DNA from: Adiantum capillus-veneris
Lineage: Eukaryota; Streptophyta; Polypodiopsida; Polypodiales; Pteridaceae
DNA: 64,000 nt
Direction of reading: 5' to 3'
Assembly: GCA_014529385.2 (NCBI GenBank)
Contig: CM043945.1
Location: forward strand, 156,682,741 to 156,746,740
Under the pieces are notes generated by a model. That model ran no database searches. It had not been told where the DNA came from and saw only the letters and a program-made list of their open reading frames with translations. Of this stretch, positions 53,231 through 64,000 are shown piece after piece (position 1 is the first letter of the stretch; every line of letters begins with the position of its first letter). Position numbers and translations under genes: made by a program.

Positions 53231-55343
53231 ATCTCACCTTTCCTGGTCTCCCCATTTTCTCTCTCTTGCCCTCCTCTTGATTATGGCCAAGAGAGGGAAA
53301 GAGATAGATAGAGATAGACAGAGAGAGAGAATCTCCTCCTTCAAGCTTCCCTTCTCATGCTCCTCCTCGATGCTTACTCATGTTCATGCCCTCGTCTGTG
53401 CATCCCCTACTTTTCTTCGCCAACACAAGAGAGGGAGAGCCTTTCTCTTCCAACCGTTCTTGCTTCTTCCGCTCGCTATGTCTTTCTTTTCCCTTGCTAT
53501 ATCCTCCATTTTTTGATGCCCCCTCAAAAATAGGCCCCACCACGCAGTCACGGCACTGTGTGACTGACGTGGCGTGGGCATGAGACTCGATGATGTGGCA
53601 GTTTGGGCTTGCAACTCCACGGAATTCGATGACTATGACACCGAAAGGGTGCACCCCACCATGTCCAGCAAATTTCTCTCCATGGTCGCACTCATCCGAG
53701 CTCGATATGAGCCGTTGCGAGAATATTTTTCTCCTTCCTGCGCTCGTCCTCCGTCTGCTCGCCATCTCCTTGTTTTTTCCATTTCCTTTCCCACACAAAA
53801 CCCTTTTATTTTTCTCAATGGGCGGGCAATGCTTCATAGTGGGCATCCGGGCAGCCTTAAGCCACAATTGGCGCCATGGTTTCATAATGGGCGGCCTTGC
53901 CTTTGGCAGCCATAGATTCATGGTGCGGCCTTATGAGCACACCCCATTTAGCATACATATTCACCCGGGCATTGCCTCGCACAACATTTTTCTGCAGCAG
54001 CACTTGACTAAATCCCGCAATCAACACACTCTAGGTGATGAAATTTGGACAAATAACTCATCAAGAACTGTAAAGCCACCATTCCAAACTTTGTGGCCAA
54101 AAGTCATCCGGTACCTCATCATCGGTCGTTGTCACCAACTTCAAACATTAATATCTTACAGCTTCAGACTCCGATTGGCAAGCTGTAAATTCCTATAGAC
54201 TTCTCTAGCTGCATAGAACGCATACAAACCCTGCTAAGGCTGTAAAATTCCCATATGGCACAGAGTTCGAGGTGATTGACCTGGCACGGAACTAGCCCCT
54301 AGGGAAATCTAATCTGGCGATATCTTGGCAATCAAAATTCCGATCACTGATCTGAAAAGACCAACATGCTACACAAAGTATTCATTTCATTTCATTTCAT
54401 TTCTGTCCCCTCAGCAGTAGTTGCCCAATCCGGTACAGATCTACAATTGACTCAAACTTCAAATTTCCATAACTTTTGCACCGTAACTCTAATCGACAAG
54501 CCGTAAAGACAGGCCAATAGAGCACTTCAAGCACTACAATTCTAGATCATAATCTCCCATCTGTGCTCACTTCAAGAATACTCCTTTTTTTAGCATCATT
54601 AAGGCATCTGCTGGCCCTTTAAAGCCGCATCTCGCATACATTAATCATTAATCTTTGCCTGTTAACAAGCCCTAATCACTACTCAATAAATGTATAGGCT
54701 TCAAAGAAGCTTAGCTTTCATGTCTTTTCTCTTTTTCTCATCATGAAAGCAGAGCTGCACGACATCCACCCCCTTTGAACCTGCACAGCCTCCGGTCTGT
54801 GCCAATGCACTTGCATCTGCTATAGGTACCTTAATCTCTTTGCCATCATCAGACTCACGTAACTAGTAAACATATGAAAAATGCAATAAGGCTTATACCC
54901 TATCATCAATGTGCTAACTTAATCATGAGGTAGCTGCCCATCATAAATCTTTGAATCATATCTGTTGTATCTTCAAAGCATTCAATTATGGAAACATGTT
55001 TAGTGAACCCCACCAAAATCAAGTGCTCCAGTTAATGATGCACACGGCTTGACCATTAAGCTCGCTTTAGGGAACCCTGTCAAGCTCAAGTATGCCTTAC
55101 TATGTCTACACACGGAATGGATGTCAAGTCCTTTACTTCAAGTTCTGGTAGCAGAACCAACTCAAAAGATATGAAGATACTTCATCAATTGTCCAAAGAA
55201 GTCAACTGGAAGCCAGCCATGTGACCTTATTGAACGCATAACCAAAACTCTTTTGACTAAGCATAATCTAGAAACCAAAACCTTGTACCATGCAACCTGC
55301 TACAACATATAAATGGTACTCTTAAAATGTACAACTTTGCACT
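53231..55343. other. Non-coding DNA left of the remnant H ORF
   Basis: No supported gene. GA-rich runs at 53290-53332; three TTCATRRTGGGCG-like units at about 53830-53925; (CATTT)4 at 54383-54405. The long frames on both strands at 53355-54198 overlap each other and lack domain character. It could include a long LTR of element H, but no partner is present. Confidence 0.5.
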
Positions 55344-56297
55344 TTAGTAGCCCCCAGGATCAAATGAGAAACCAATTATTTGCCCCATTATGAGCATTAC
55401 TTTAAAAAAATTGCACCATCCTCCAGGATCATAGGGAAAATACAAGAATTTCGAGTCAATAAAGCATAAACATAAATTAACCCACAAATCTTCATGAAAA
55501 CCACATGGATCATATGGCATAAAAGTCAATTGCCCTGGACCATGCATATATTTGTCACCTCCTGGGTCAAAAGCTAGCTCAAAATCTCCTACATCATAGG
55601 GTAACATCAGATCCCATATAGCATCAGGTAGCATTATACACTGCCATATTCCTTGTGCAACTGGCTCATCCAATTGTCGATTATCAATCACAAGTAAAAG
55701 CATTGGCATTTTACCTTCACTCTCACTAGTATTGGAATCCCAATCAAGCATATCTAAATACATCAAGTCTCTTGCTAAACTCTCTTCATCAAGCTCGTAA
55801 GATGCATCAAAAAACAATTCTCTATCTTGTAGAGGCTTAAAATCAAGTAGAGCATCATCCAAGAACTGCATAAGGTCATCATCAGCAGCATCTGGACAAA
55901 CTTGCTCATGCATGAATCTAGATTGATTGGTATCCTTAGCATCTGTATTTGAGAACCCTTCCAAAGCTTTGGCCAATAAGAACATAAGATCTAGGTCCAC
56001 CTCTTCAGAAGGTTCTTTCATCCTGCACATCTCAAGTTGCTGAAGTAAACTAAGATTTTCACATATGACATGCATATTAAATACATCTGATGTAAACTGC
56101 TCTTTAAGTCTTTCATCCTCATCCAAATATATTTTCACTTCTATAGCACAAAGTCCAGCATACACATTGAAAATTTCATATGGTGCCCTGTCTGTCTCTT
56201 TGGCACAATGAAACCAATCATATTGAACAGAAAGAGATTTCACTTCACTATGCACCCCCTCTAAATCAGCATCATCAAGTTCATGATCATTCTGCAT
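55344..56297 (-). CDS. Remnant H: acidic ORF with four DPGG-type repeats (317 aa)
   Basis: Complete minus-strand frame. It is strongly acidic (for example DEDERLKEQF, EEVDLDLMFLLAKALEGF, DAADDDLMQFLDDALLDF), and its last quarter holds repeated segments ending in an aromatic-Asp-Pro-Gly-Gly box: AFDPGGDKY, PYDPCGFHE, PYDPGGWCN and SFDPGGY at the very C-terminus. The last box is coded by GATCCTGGGGGC, a PPT-like purine run, a few bases before the stop. No known domain. It is probably a retrotransposon 3' coding region; an independent gene is less likely since upstream sequence in the same strand is decayed. Confidence 0.5.
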   Translation of the reverse strand: MQNDHELDDADLEGVHSEVKSLSVQYDWFHCAKETDRAPYEIFNVYAGLCAIEVKIYLDEDERLKEQFTSDVFNMHVICENLSLLQQLEMCRMKEPSEEVDLDLMFLLAKALEGFSNTDAKDTNQSRFMHEQVCPDAADDDLMQFLDDALLDFKPLQDRELFFDASYELDEESLARDLMYLDMLDWDSNTSESEGKMPMLLLVIDNRQLDEPVAQGIWQCIMLPDAIWDLMLPYDVGDFELAFDPGGDKYMHGPGQLTFMPYDPCGFHEDLWVNLCLCFIDSKFLYFPYDPGGWCNFFKVMLIMGQIIGFSFDPGGY

Positions 56298-56540
56298 AGT
56301 GTGAGGCCTGTGTCACAAATTCTTGATAGAGAATAAGTTTGCTCCCCCTCTAAGTCATCAAAAAATTCAGGATCAATTTGCCACTTCAGTAGCTCTAGGT
56401 CATAGAAACTTGTCAAAGAAGGCGTCTACACCCCCTCTGAATCATCATCATCACATTCAAGACCAATTTTCCACATTGGTAGCTTGGCTTTACAACAATG
56501 AAGGAGTCTGCACCCCCTCTGAATCAACATTTTGCAGATC
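56253..56540 (-). repeat. Tandem ~85-90-bp units with purine runs (remnant H)
   Basis: CCCCCTCTRARTC occurs at about 56253, 56343, 56431 and 56512, with shared flanking TCATCATC, TTCAGGATCAATTT/TTCAAGACCAATTT and CCACWTYRGTAGC stretches. On the minus strand each gives AGAGGGGGTG. Confidence 0.8.
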
Positions 56541-57480
56541 TTCAAGCACATACTCTTGGTTAACCAAGTCCTCAAAATCTGGTACATCCATATTCAGTAA
56601 ATCTAGTATACCCAAATCCATGGTCCTGCTGCTCTCAATTGCAACGTTGCTTGGACCTATAACATATGTATCATCAATCAACTCTATGGTAGAAACTGTA
56701 CGAGTACCATCAACTCTATGGTAGAATCTGTACTAGAAACATTTTGTTCTAATTCTGAGTTAGTAGAAAAAGTATCAGTTGAAACTGATCTTCCTGCATG
56801 TCTACTTGAATATGGCTGCACTTATTCACCTGCACAATTTCTTCTTGACCTTTAGCCACTTCATTGTTCCCTGATTTCTCTTCCTCCTGTACTGCATTTA
56901 TGAGTTCTTTACAAAATTCATCCTGTGTATCCTAAACTGCACATGTAGATTCTTTGCAAAATTCACCCTGTGTATCTTGAGGTTGTGCAGCCTCACCCTC
57001 AAAGACTTCTACTTCATAAAAGGCATATGCAAAACCCAACTTTTCATACACAGCTTTAACTATGTCGCCATCATTAGTCTGTAAGAAGGTAGCATATTGT
57101 ACAATACACTCAACAATCACAGCTTTTAACTTTGATCGTACTTGTCCTCGAGTATCTGTGTAGTTTGGTAGACTTGAACTATGTTAGCTTTCATAATGCT
57201 CATACTTACCTGTACAATAGCTTCTTTGAAATATTCCCAGTCGTTGTTGCAAGCTTTGATAACCTCTTGAATTTGCTTCTTCAAATCTGAACTCACTAAC
57301 TACTCAAAAGATCTGATCATTAACTCTTCTAGTATCCCTCTTACCTTGGTTTCCAGCTCATAGCACTCAAGGTAACATTCTAGATCATCTCCATCAAAAA
57401 CTCGCCTCTCGTTGTATACTACATCTAAAGATGCATCCAAAGCTTCATCCATTTTATTTTTCTTCTTTACGGTCTCCATT
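56541..57480 (-). pseudogene. Remnant H: decayed acidic coding sequence
   Basis: Minus-strand frames 56490-56681, 56932-57120 and 57300-57480 keep acidic, protein-like composition (MDLGILDLLNMDVPDFEDLVNQEYVLEDL; IVKAVYEKLGFAYAFYEVEVFEGEAAQP; DEALDASLDVVYNERRVFDGDDLECYLECYELETKVR) between stops. They continue the 55344-56297 product upstream. Element F interrupts at 57480. Confidence 0.45.
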
Positions 57481-57714
57481 TGTGTGCGTATGTCGCATGT
57501 GTCAATGCAAGGAACTTGCCGATACACCGTGTGCGAGCCACAAATGGCTCCAAGCACACAACAAGCCTAAACTAGTAAGCTCAAAGATGGCGTTGGTGTG
57601 TCACTCACTGCTCTACGCTTCCTATCATGGAGGATTCCTCGCCACGAAGAAGAGGGAGACGTCGCTATGCCGCGCTCAACCACCTCGCCGCTGTCGTGCC
57701 GCTGCAATGCTCGA

Positions 57715-57811
<97 letters not shown>

Positions 57812-58138
57812 CACGCATACACACACACACACACACACACAAGGAGATGAAGAAGAAGAAGATGGAGATGGAGCAAGAGCACTCTTCAATTGCACAAATG
57901 AGAGAATGAGTGAATTTTAGGTTTAGTTGACTTTTATATGAGCTCACCCCAGTCACACTTGGGCGTCCATGCTTAGCCAACTAATCCCTTGAATGTTCTA
58001 GTTAGAGTGCGCCTCTCATTGGCGATCACTCTTACCCTTTTCCTATTGGACCAACAAGCCCGGTACCTGACTCTACCAAGTAAATAATACAACATCCGTC
58101 ATAGGTGATATGGTGTCCGTGAGCCGTGAGGGTTAACA
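57481..58138 (-). repeat. 3' LTR of element F (658 bp)
   Basis: TG...CA ends like E's. It contains a CATATAAAAG TATA region and a long CT/GA tract (57718-57808), which explains its greater length. Confidence 0.93.
57718..57841 (+). repeat. (CT)n and (CA)n microsatellites in the element F LTR
   Basis: About 45 CT dinucleotides (57718-57808) then (AC)11 (57820-57841). Confidence 0.97.
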
Positions 58139-58152
58139 TGTCCCCCTTCCTG
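58139..58152 (-). other. Polypurine tract of element F
   Basis: The minus strand reads AGGAAGGGGGACA before the LTR start. Confidence 0.82.
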
Positions 58153-59518
58153 ATGTACATTCCGTCCTCGGAAGCTATTGAGTTGAAGCTTGTTTGTCGA
58201 GGTGGAAGAGCATTTGAGATGAATGTCCTTAGCCTTCTTCAGTACTGCAAAATCAAACAACATTGGCATAGTAATTGCATTCTCATAAACAATTAAAAAG
58301 CATATGCAATTTTAGGCAGACAAGTTGATTGGTAGCATAACTCTAAACCATTTATCAGCAATAAACATTAAATTGCAATATAATCAAACGCATAAACAGT
58401 TGTAAAGGTAAAAATTAAACAAGTCTGGGGTCGCTAATTTAACGGTCGAAAGGCACTAGAGATCGACTATTAATACCATGGGTAAGCTTCTTAATTTTCT
58501 CTACTCAATTAAGTTGTTTAATCGCGAGAGCCAAGTATTTCATGTTCGAGGGTTGACTGGAGGCTATACCTAGAAGACCTTGTAATTAAGCTACGATAAA
58601 AGGAATTTCTCATCAAATCATTGCGTGACTGATTACCTTTTCTTTGACCCCCCAAAGTCTTTTCACAGTGATTCAATTTTGATGTGTGTGCTTATTTTGT
58701 ATGGCTTGGGTTTTTTGCTTTTCAAGGAAAAGCGCCCACACTGGGAACCTTTAGGGCTCTAGTACCATAGGCGATACATGTGAGTGAAGTACCAAATCAA
58801 GCTGAGATTTCTCTTCCAGCTTAAGATTTTACATTGTGGCACTTTGATTTGTTTTTGTTTGTTCGTTTTCAGCATTTTAATTTTGTAACTTTTGGGGGGT
58901 CATATGACAATGTTACACCTCCCAAGACTCATCACACTAGTAAACTCCCTTTATAATACTTAAGCAGCTAAAGGTCAATAGGGACTAAGCCCACTAGAAA
59001 GCCCTAGTACATTTCACTCAATGCTGCCTAAATCGGATTAAGAACCTAAGTAACCATTGATTATAAGGAAGGCATTCCCCATGGTATTAAGAGAATCTCT
59101 CTAACGCCTAGCTTGGTCAAACTAGCTTAGTCAGACTGCTTAATTTTTAAACCTAGACAAGTGATTATGACAAAAATTTACATTGAATTAAATGTTTGAT
59201 ACTAAGCAAATGCGATGAATATTATGCTACCAATCACAATCAAAGCAAACAAACATGGATGCAAAAAAGATAAGGGACAATGCTAATGGACAAGAAACAC
59301 CTGTTTGTGTTTATGGTCGCGCTTGATTTGAAGTGTGAACGAGAGAAAGATCCCATGAAGGTCCAAATCCTAACCACATCAACACGTTCCTATACACACT
59401 AGGAAACACAAAGAATACCTCTAGGAGGCACATCAGTGGGAAAGGTACCAACACTTATTGAACACAACAAAAAAACATAAGGAACCCTAACCTAATTATT
59501 TGCACTCCCCCTAGAGAG
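58153..59518 (-). other. Element F non-coding region before the PPT
   Basis: No supported ORF. It contains the block conserved with element E (58680-58801). Confidence 0.65.
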
Positions 59519-59977
59519 TCAAGGGAATAGGATATTGTAGATATTGAGGGGAAACCCTAAGGCTAAACCCCTATCCTCGTCGTCGAGATAAACAAAGTCA
59601 TCATCCATGAGACCATATGTGCCATCCATGTAGTCATGTAAATCTTCTTCTTCATCATAGGTACCCATGTTTACTAAGAAGGTCACTAGATGCCTATAGT
59701 CATCTTGGTCAAAAGGGTAGGCTTTTGCAATGGGAGAAACGCTCTCTACTAAGTATGGGTCAGTCGTGGTCAAGAGATGTATCAGCCATTCTAACTCCTC
59801 AAAATTCCTCTCACATGCTAGCGTACCTACCAAATCCCATTCACATGCAAGCACCGAAAAGACCATGTGGAACATTTGTGAAAAGTAACGAGGGTACCTC
59901 TCACCCAAGGCAGGAGTGGATGACTCTAGCGTACTAGCTATATCTGTACACGCAAATAGATGATGGTTAGAGTGCAA
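59519..59977 (-). CDS. Element F accessory ORF (conserved with E and G)
   Basis: An open frame with FSQMFHMVFSVLACEWDLV, LACERNFEELEWLIHL, DPYLVESVSPIAKAYPF, DDYRHLVTFLVNMG, then an acidic segment and DRGLALGFPLNIYNILFP, the same end as E. No ATG is present at the position of E's start (ATA here and in G); the frame is open further upstream from a non-ATG codon, so the initiation site is uncertain. It is kept intact although RT and integrase are deleted. Confidence 0.65.
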   Translation of the reverse strand: MHSNHHLFACTDIASTLESSTPALGERYPRYFSQMFHMVFSVLACEWDLVGTLACERNFEELEWLIHLLTTTDPYLVESVSPIAKAYPFDQDDYRHLVTFLVNMGTYDEEEDLHDYMDGTYGLMDDDFVYLDDEDRGLALGFPLNIYNILFP

Positions 59978-60079
59978 ATATTACAAGGGTCGTGTTCTTG
60001 TGCATAATGTGTTTTTATGATTTTGTGCCATGGCTCTTGCTCTTTTACTTTTTTATCTTGTTTTTGTGAGTATAAGGAT

Positions 60080-60182
60080 TTATATATATGTTCCCTAAGA
60101 TTGGAGATTAAGAATTCAGGGAGAAAGGTTGAGAGGAAAGCAAGTGAATGATGGATGTCAGCAAACACTCCCCCCTTCCTTG
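60080..60182 (-). promoter_or_regulatory. Element F internal polypurine tract and TATA box
   Basis: AAGGAAGGGGGGAG (about 60169-60182) and a TATATATA run (60080-60089) on the minus strand, spaced as in E and G. Confidence 0.55.
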
Positions 60183-60188
60183 GGTAGA

Positions 60189-60855
60189 TCATACCTTTTG
60201 GAATGATGTCGTCACCTTTTGAAACCAATTGTGCCAGTTGGTAATAGGTGAGGATTTTTGCCAGTAGTTTTCTATTACCTTAGGTGCCTCGTCGAGTTGC
60301 AAGGGTGGTAAGGTACTCTCCCACGATCGAACTTGAAGTGGTCCATTAGGTGATTCTTGAACACTGGGAGGTGTGGATTTATTTGTAGCTTCATGGAGGT
60401 CCACTATTGTGGGTGAAGGCTGTGGAGAAGCTTTTACCTTTATGGATACATTACATGAGGACCTAGAAGCTTCATGGGACTCCCCCCTTCCTGAGCTAGG
60501 TGAAACAAATAGTTCTTTCTTTGGTACCCAAACTAGCTCTAGAGCGGGTGTGTAGCATTCTATGATTTTTTCCTTTCCACGATCGTCAATTTGTTTTGGA
60601 GCTACAGGATTGGGCGCACATGGGTCAGGTGACAGGTAAGAACACAATCTACATTTTGGCACCCAGATTTGATCATTTCCTTGATAGTAACCTTGGGAAT
60701 AGTCATTTCGGAATCCAACGCCGCGTCTTCTTACATTTCTTGGAGCGAGTGGTACGTTTCTTACAAGGCTTCTACTTTTTAGTACTAGCCATGGTTGCTA
60801 AAGAAGCTTTAGGGACCCACTTGTATGTTTTCTTTGTTACATTAGGATGAGTCTT
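60189..60855 (-). pseudogene. Element F W-P-K motif region
   Basis: Frame 60189-60662 retains LVWVPKKELFVSPSSGRG and the Trp-rich end (ENYWQKSSPITNWHNWFQKV). The YKWVPKASL motif lies near 60800-60830 in another frame. It is basic and Pro-rich, as in E, and ends at the deletion junction. Confidence 0.6.
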
Positions 60856-62420
60856 GTCAGTAGCTATATGCATTGCTTGTAGCATATTTAAGGGTACGGG
60901 CATTTCATCCCCCTCAGGTGTTACCCAGGTCGTCCCCCTGTTTTCCCAAGTGTCTATGGTTGCTGCTAGGTGGACCCAATCCACATTGTCCGACTCAGTC
61001 ATCCCAGGTAGTACATCCATATAAGGAGAATCTTCCCCAACATCAGTGTCCGCTTTACACGTGTAACAATACTTCAATGGGGCCAAGTGAACTGTGGTGT
61101 CAGATCTATGATCAATTATAAACCTATTCCTAGGGGATGTTCTCGACCAATTACAAGATCCACTCAAATGACAGAATCTTGGAACTGCAGGTAGACATGG
61201 TTTTTAGACCAGTCATGCACCATTTTTGCATTTCTCATGAAAGGTCATCCTAAGATCATCTCCGATGCCATAGTTTTGTGCTTGGAGAAATCCATAACAA
61301 TGAAGGTAATTATTATTTTATGTCCAAAGACCTTGATCGTGAGATCTTCTAGCATCCCAACAGGTTTAACAATAGACCCATTGGACATCTTCATTACTAT
61401 GGTTGTGGTCGCAAGGTGAGGTCTTCCCATAGTTTCCCAGCAATTTTTAGTCACAATGATAACCCTAGACCCACCATCAAGGATTCCCTTCACAATTAAT
61501 CCCTTAGTAGTGATGGGTATGGTCACATTGGATTCATCACCCTCAAAGTATTGTCCCAACTTGTTAACAGGTATTTCTACCACAAGGTTCTCATCTAGGT
61601 TGGGTTGTGGATCTAACTGCTCCTCCTCTATTGGCATCTCCCCAACTCCATCCATCTGTGCAAATTGTGGTAGCCCAAACTTTAGTTCTCCATTGAGGAA
61701 GGCTCGAAGAGCTGAGACTAGCTCAGGGTCTTTATATAGTTTGGACATGATGATGGTTCTAACTTCTGAAGACATGAAATCCATCAATTTGGCAATCTTT
61801 AACGGCACCTTTTGGCCTTCAGTCCCTTGACGTGGGGAAGATGGGATCTCCATTTCTTCGATAGGATCAAGTAGTCCCTCTGTGAACATTCTTTCCATCA
61901 AGAAGTGAGTATGCCCACTTTCCCACGACTTTAAGTCACTTTCTTCTTGGATGTCACTAGGTATGGCTAAGGGTCTATGGTCTTGGTGAGGTTGTTGTTG
62001 CGTAAGGAACACGACGTCTGTAATCTGGATCTTCCTAGGTGCTGGTTCTAGATCCCTTTGGGTATCTTCTACCAAACTCCTTAATTGCTTGACTTGATCA
62101 ATCTCCTCTGAAGGGTTTGGATAAGTTCCTATCTTCTTCTTAGATCGTGGCCATTGTGGCTAATGAAGATATTCCTTGTTGGTTTCTATCTTAGTGGTCG
62201 TTTTGGTCTCCATGGTTTCTCCTAAATCAGAATCCTCTTCAGCGTCATTCATATATACAAGGTCGTCACCAGTCCCTATGTTGGTCTTTGAACTGGGGTC
62301 TGACTTCGCTGCTTTTTGCGATCTCTTTCTTCATGTTTCTTCTTTTTCTGAGATTGGGCAATTGATGCCGTGTCTCTTTCCTCAAGAATATAATTTTGTT
62401 TTTGGAGCATCCATCGCGTG
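60856..62420 (-). pseudogene. Element F PR-RT linker, protease and gag-PR linker
   Basis: Linker: NRFIIDHRSDTTVH, YCYTCKADTDVGEDS and TTWVTPEGDE (Trp where E has TAG), with a one-base deletion near 61130. Protease: frame 61245-62075 with GLIVKGILDGGSRVIIVTK (DGGA changed to DGGS), VVMKMSNGSIVKPVGML-type flap and SEMILG, then a TGA where E has CGT. The TGA after the protease (61158-61160 region) is shared with E. Gag-PR linker is above 62075. Confidence 0.8.
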
Positions 62421-64000
62421 AGCACGTTTATTGGTACACAAGTGTACTTTGTGATGGCTCCTTGGTAACCTCAATCAAGTTTAATGGCGTGATCTTCAGT
62501 GAATTTGGATTATTTGGACATTGGGCAATCAAACGATCTATGCCACATCAATTACACATGAGTATCGGCATTGTAGATGTGCTCGCTTGACTGGTTTGCA
62601 TTAGTGTGGCGTTCTTTTGTAGCCTAATAGGACACTCGGCTACACGATGTGGACCTCCACACTCATAGCATTGAAGAGGTGGTCTCTTAGCAGTGTTATT
62701 GATATTTTGACCTCTTGCCGCAAGAGCAGCTACTTGATATACAGGTTTGACTTGTCCACAATAGTCCTCCATGTAGTATTGTGGACTTTCTTCAAGCACA
62801 TCCATCCCATAGGCAATATTAGGATCTATATCTTCCTCACAGCCTTCCAAACAAGCAATAGATGACTCACAACCCACTTGATTCATAGAAGTGGTTCTCT
62901 GATGTGGTGGTGGCGGTCCTAGCACTGGAGGTGGTAAGGGTGTTGTTTGAACAACATTTTGGGCCCTAGGGACCATGTGTTGTGTTATTTGTTCAAGAGT
63001 TGGGGCCGGCATCAATGCAGGCACTCGAGGTGTGTCTGTCCATGCTAAGGTTGGTCTATTGGCCATCGCGCGCTTAAATACTATGCAATCCTTAGCTTGA
63101 TGACCATACCTTACACAGGTATTGCAATTCTCTTTAAATTTTACTCTAAAAGTAGGGAATTCATTGGTACTATGTGGTCCATAGCATACTGAGCACCATT
63201 GTTGCTCCCTTCTTGGATACATATGATTGTTCTGCAGAGCACGATTGTCTCTAAGACTCTCTTGTATAGCCTTACGGTGAGATCTGCTAAAGTCATCTCA
63301 GATATCTTTGGCTTCTTAGCAATAGGCTTTAGGATCATTGGTTGATGCCCTGATGCTTGTGAGCTAATAGATTTAGGCTCAACAGACACTCTTTCTCCTT
63401 GAATCATTAAATTATCCTCCAATTGGATTGCAATTGGATTGCATTGGTGGTGACTGCTTCCCAAGTGGTGATACCTTTAATGACTAGGCCATTGTAGATA
63501 TCCTCACGTCGTAACCCCCTAATGAATCTATCAAGCAATTGGTTATTGTTGAAGCGCTCATTTGGATTACAATGAGAATTCAAATGCTTCAAGCGACTTA
63601 TAAAGTCTCTCACAGACTCTTCTTCCTCTCGTTGGGCTTTCTAGAGCTGACAGGCTACACCCCAAAGCACTCCCTCTTGTATGTATTCTTTCAAGAACAG
63701 TCTCCTAAGAGTAGGGTAAATAGTTTTTTCTTCCACCCTTAGGGTTCTATACCAATCCCCTGCCTTCCAACTTAAGGTTAGGCTTAAAGCATTACTCTTA
63801 TGCAAGTCATTGTGTTCTCCTAGAGAATCGCATATTTGTTCAAACACTTCGATATTCTTTCTCACATCCCCGTCTCCACTAAATTTTTGTGTGAGCTTGG
63901 CTATTTGTACTGCCTTACTTCTAGGCTCTCTATCAGGCGTGTTACGCATATTCTTAGCAATAGATTGACCTATAGCTTGAGCAAATGTTGCCAAGTCACC
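62421..64000 (-). pseudogene. Element F gag (partial, window edge)
   Basis: Frame 62548-63222 carries CSVCYGPHSTNEF, CNTCVRYGHQAKDC and CYECGGPHRVAEC; CNRC-like sequence follows in the decayed end. Frames 63407-63613 and 63641-63994 carry the capsid (LDRFIRGLRREDIY, FSGDGDVRKNIEVFEQICDSL). An 11-bp tandem duplication (AATTGGATTGC, 63418-63441) and a small insertion near 63273 shift the frame. Gag continues beyond the edge. Confidence 0.85.

Larger units (their letters stand above)
57481..64000 (-). mobile_element. Element F: E/F/G-family gypsy element lacking RT, RNase H and integrase (runs off window)
   Basis: The 3' LTR, PPT, accessory ORF, internal PPT/TATA, W-P-K region, PR and gag are homologous to element E. 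At about 60856 the sequence jumps from E's 43088 equivalent directly to E's 47229 equivalent, skipping about 4.1 kb (RT, RNase H, IN, second protease). Gag is still well conserved. It sits in remnant H; the left flank CCATT is a candidate target duplication. Confidence 0.93.

Noticed and set aside
53590-54198. Plus-strand 202-codon frame
   Set aside because: It overlaps an equally long minus-strand frame (53355-53921), has biased composition and no domain pattern, so it is likely chance.
57431-57920. Several long frames (plus 57431-57850, 57598-57909, 57627-57920; minus 57567-57980)
   Set aside because: They cross a CT/GA microsatellite and encode Ser-Leu or Arg-Glu repeats, which are open by composition.

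Overview
This is a window of repeat-dense, gene-poor nuclear DNA from a land plant. It is almost entirely Ty3/gypsy-type LTR retrotransposons inserted into one another, nearly all with broken reading frames. The signs are plant-type polyproteins without chromodomains, a Tat-type double RNase H, PBSs of the tRNA-Asp type, long CT/GA microsatellites inside LTRs, and no compact genes. A large-genome plant such as a fern, lycophyte or gymnosperm fits, but the exact group cannot be settled from the sequence. No intact host gene was found.

Layout. (1) 1-22267: minus-strand gypsy element A. A copia-like element C (1-1222) interrupts its integrase, and an 11-kb plus-strand element B (3689-14750) sits in its PR-RT linker. 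B has 2.6-kb LTRs. A's right-hand LTR, its PBS and a 1.8-kb leader with four 24-bp palindromes are present; its other LTR lies off the left edge. (2) 22268-26198: microsatellite, a decayed plus-strand coding region, an acidic minus-strand ORF and exon-like pieces, all unidentified. (3) 26199-about 31090: 3' half of element G (minus strand). (4) 31091-34811: non-coding DNA with tandem repeats, a perfect 24-nt inverted repeat and a TIR element with tRNA-like promoter boxes. (5) 34812-53230: plus-strand gypsy element D, whose 3' LTR is split by the 13.1-kb minus-strand element E (39893-53006, target duplication GCATA). (6) 53231-57480: remnant H with a DPGG-repeat acidic ORF. (7) 57481-64000: element F (minus strand, runs off the right edge), inserted in H.

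E, F and G are one family. The sense order read from E and G is LTR, PBS, long gag N-terminus, gag with four zinc knuckles, PR, RT, RNase H, IN, a second retropepsin-like domain, a W-V/I-P-K motif region, an internal polypurine tract plus TATA box, a small conserved accessory ORF, PPT, LTR. The parts after IN are the best candidates for undescribed biology. F has lost everything from RT through the second protease-like domain but keeps gag, PR and the accessory ORF, so it resembles a non-autonomous derivative. B carries two adjacent, mutually homologous ORFs of about 70 codons upstream of gag, which is a second novelty. The palindrome array in A's leader is a third.
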